Position numbers and translations under genes: made by a program
Notes under the pieces: generated by a model
Told to the model about the DNA's origin: nothing
Seen by the model: the letters and a program-made list of their open reading frames with translations, nothing else
Databases searched by the model: none
Part shown: one piece after another, positions 63,340 to 64,000 of the stretch
Layout: each line of letters begins with the position of its first letter
How positions within the stretch are numbered: position 1 is the first letter of the stretch
Assembly: GCA_012840015.1 (NCBI GenBank)
Contig: DUMF01000006.1
Span: 1-64,000 of the forward strand
Direction of reading: 5' to 3'
Origin: Bacillota bacterium
GTDB lineage: Bacteria; Bacillota; Sulfobacillia; DUMF01
Length of the DNA: 64,000 nucleotides

Positions 63340-64000
63340 TGGCAGATTGCAGACTCGTACTGGAAGACGGTAGCGTGTGGGAGGGTTCCAGCTGTGGTGC
63401 TGAGGGCACTGTGGTAGGCGAAGTCGTCTTCAACACAGGCATGACGGGCTATCAAGAAGTGTTGACGGATCCTTCGTATTTCGATCAGATCGTCGTCCTG
63501 ACTTACCCGCTGGTAGGTAACTACGGCATCCAGCCTGCTGCGTTTGAAAGCCACAGGCCATGGCTGAAGGGCTTCATCGTGAGCCGGATGTGCTTTGAAC
63601 CCAGTCATTGGGCGAGCGCCGGCCCACTTCCGGAGTACTTGCAGGCGCACGGGATCGTCGGCTTACAAGGCATAGACACGAGACAACTGACGCGGCTTCT
63701 TAGGGAAAGGGGCACCATGAACGGTGCGATGACCACCGACCCTGACCTGAGCGTCGAGGAGCTACTGAGGTTGGCCAAAGGATTCAGGATGAAGAAGCCC
63801 GTGTTCCGCGTGACAGCCGACGGAAGCTATGAGATCCCCGGGAAGGGAGCCAGGGTAGCGCTGATCGATTGTGGGGTCAAGGCCGGCATCATTCGTGAAC
63901 TTCTCGGTAGAGGCGTTTATCTAAGGGTATTCCCTGCAACTTGCACTGTCCGGGAAATAGCCTCATGGCAACCAGATGGAATATGCATTTCAAACGGACC
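63339..64000 (+). CDS. carA: Carbamoyl-phosphate synthase small subunit, 5' part
   Basis: The first 220 residues are inside the window and the frame is open to the edge. LVLEDGSVWEGSSCGAEGTV, VVFNTGMTGYQEVLTDPSYF, LTYPLVGNYG and QGIDTRQLTRLLRERG are CarA N-terminal domain signatures; the start of the glutamine amidotransferase domain (VALIDCGVKAGIIRELL) is also present. The catalytic Cys lies beyond the window. Confidence 0.97.
   Translation, partial: MADCRLVLEDGSVWEGSSCGAEGTVVGEVVFNTGMTGYQEVLTDPSYFDQIVVLTYPLVGNYGIQPAAFESHRPWLKGFIVSRMCFEPSHWASAGPLPEYLQAHGIVGLQGIDTRQLTRLLRERGTMNGAMTTDPDLSVEELLRLAKGFRMKKPVFRVTADGSYEIPGKGARVALIDCGVKAGIIRELLGRGVYLRVFPATCTVREIASWQPDGICISNG

Overview
The window looks like a chromosomal segment of a Gram-positive, spore-forming, probably anaerobic Bacillota (Clostridia-grade) bacterium. 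Reasons: the order valS-folC-SPOR-...-maf-radC-mreBCD-mrdA-minCDE-rodA, the spore maturation pair spmA/spmB, many GTG and TTG starts behind strong GGAGG Shine-Dalgarno sites, a PyrR-attenuated pyr operon, an Rnf complex and several exported lipoproteins. I cannot name the species from the sequence.

Bases 1-15,500 form a CRISPR-Cas locus. Seven 37-bp repeats (the first cut by the window edge) are followed by about 1 kb without genes, then a minus-strand adaptation/processing operon cas6-cas1-cas2-cas4-csa1. Next come plus-strand genes for a WYL regulator and a HIRAN-domain protein, remnants of two helicase genes, and a type I-D-like interference operon: cas3' helicase, a free-standing Cas10-type HD protein, a Cas10d-like large subunit without its own HD domain, csc2/cas7 and csc1/cas5. 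The adaptation set carries csa1, typical of type I-A, while the effector is type I-D-like with its HD domain split off. This mosaic is the most unusual system in the window.

Bases 15,700-18,100 hold a DUF4846 lipoprotein, a frameshifted radical-SAM pseudogene and a GNAT acetyltransferase. Bases 18,100-37,750 are a housekeeping block: valS, a FolC with a PrcB-like C-terminal domain, a SPOR-domain protein, rnfCDEAB with no rnfG, the flavin transferase apbE, a DUF4321 protein, maf, radC, and the rod-shape and division genes mreBCD-mrdA-minCDE-rodA. A NhaC-type antiporter gene converges on rodA. An FMN-dependent alpha-hydroxyacid oxidase-like gene, a DUF2148 ferredoxin-like gene and spmAB follow.

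Bases 41,900-50,000 are an accessory patch: a decayed B12-type radical-SAM gene, an IS1634-family element, an IS1182-type transposase broken by a stop codon, a lone half-size permease, and an exported flavoprotein reductase with an FMN-binding lipoprotein (a possible partner for ApbE and Rnf). It also contains long gene-free stretches. Bases 50,000-60,200 carry an ECF sigma/anti-sigma pair, DUF523, a LysE-type exporter, a YbaK deacylase, a PhzF protein, a large repeat lipoprotein ending in a second PrcB-like domain, a second exported flavoprotein, and a membrane transporter. The window ends with the pyrimidine operon: promoter, PyrR-binding leader, attenuator, pyrR-pyrB-pyrC-carA (carA cut by the edge).
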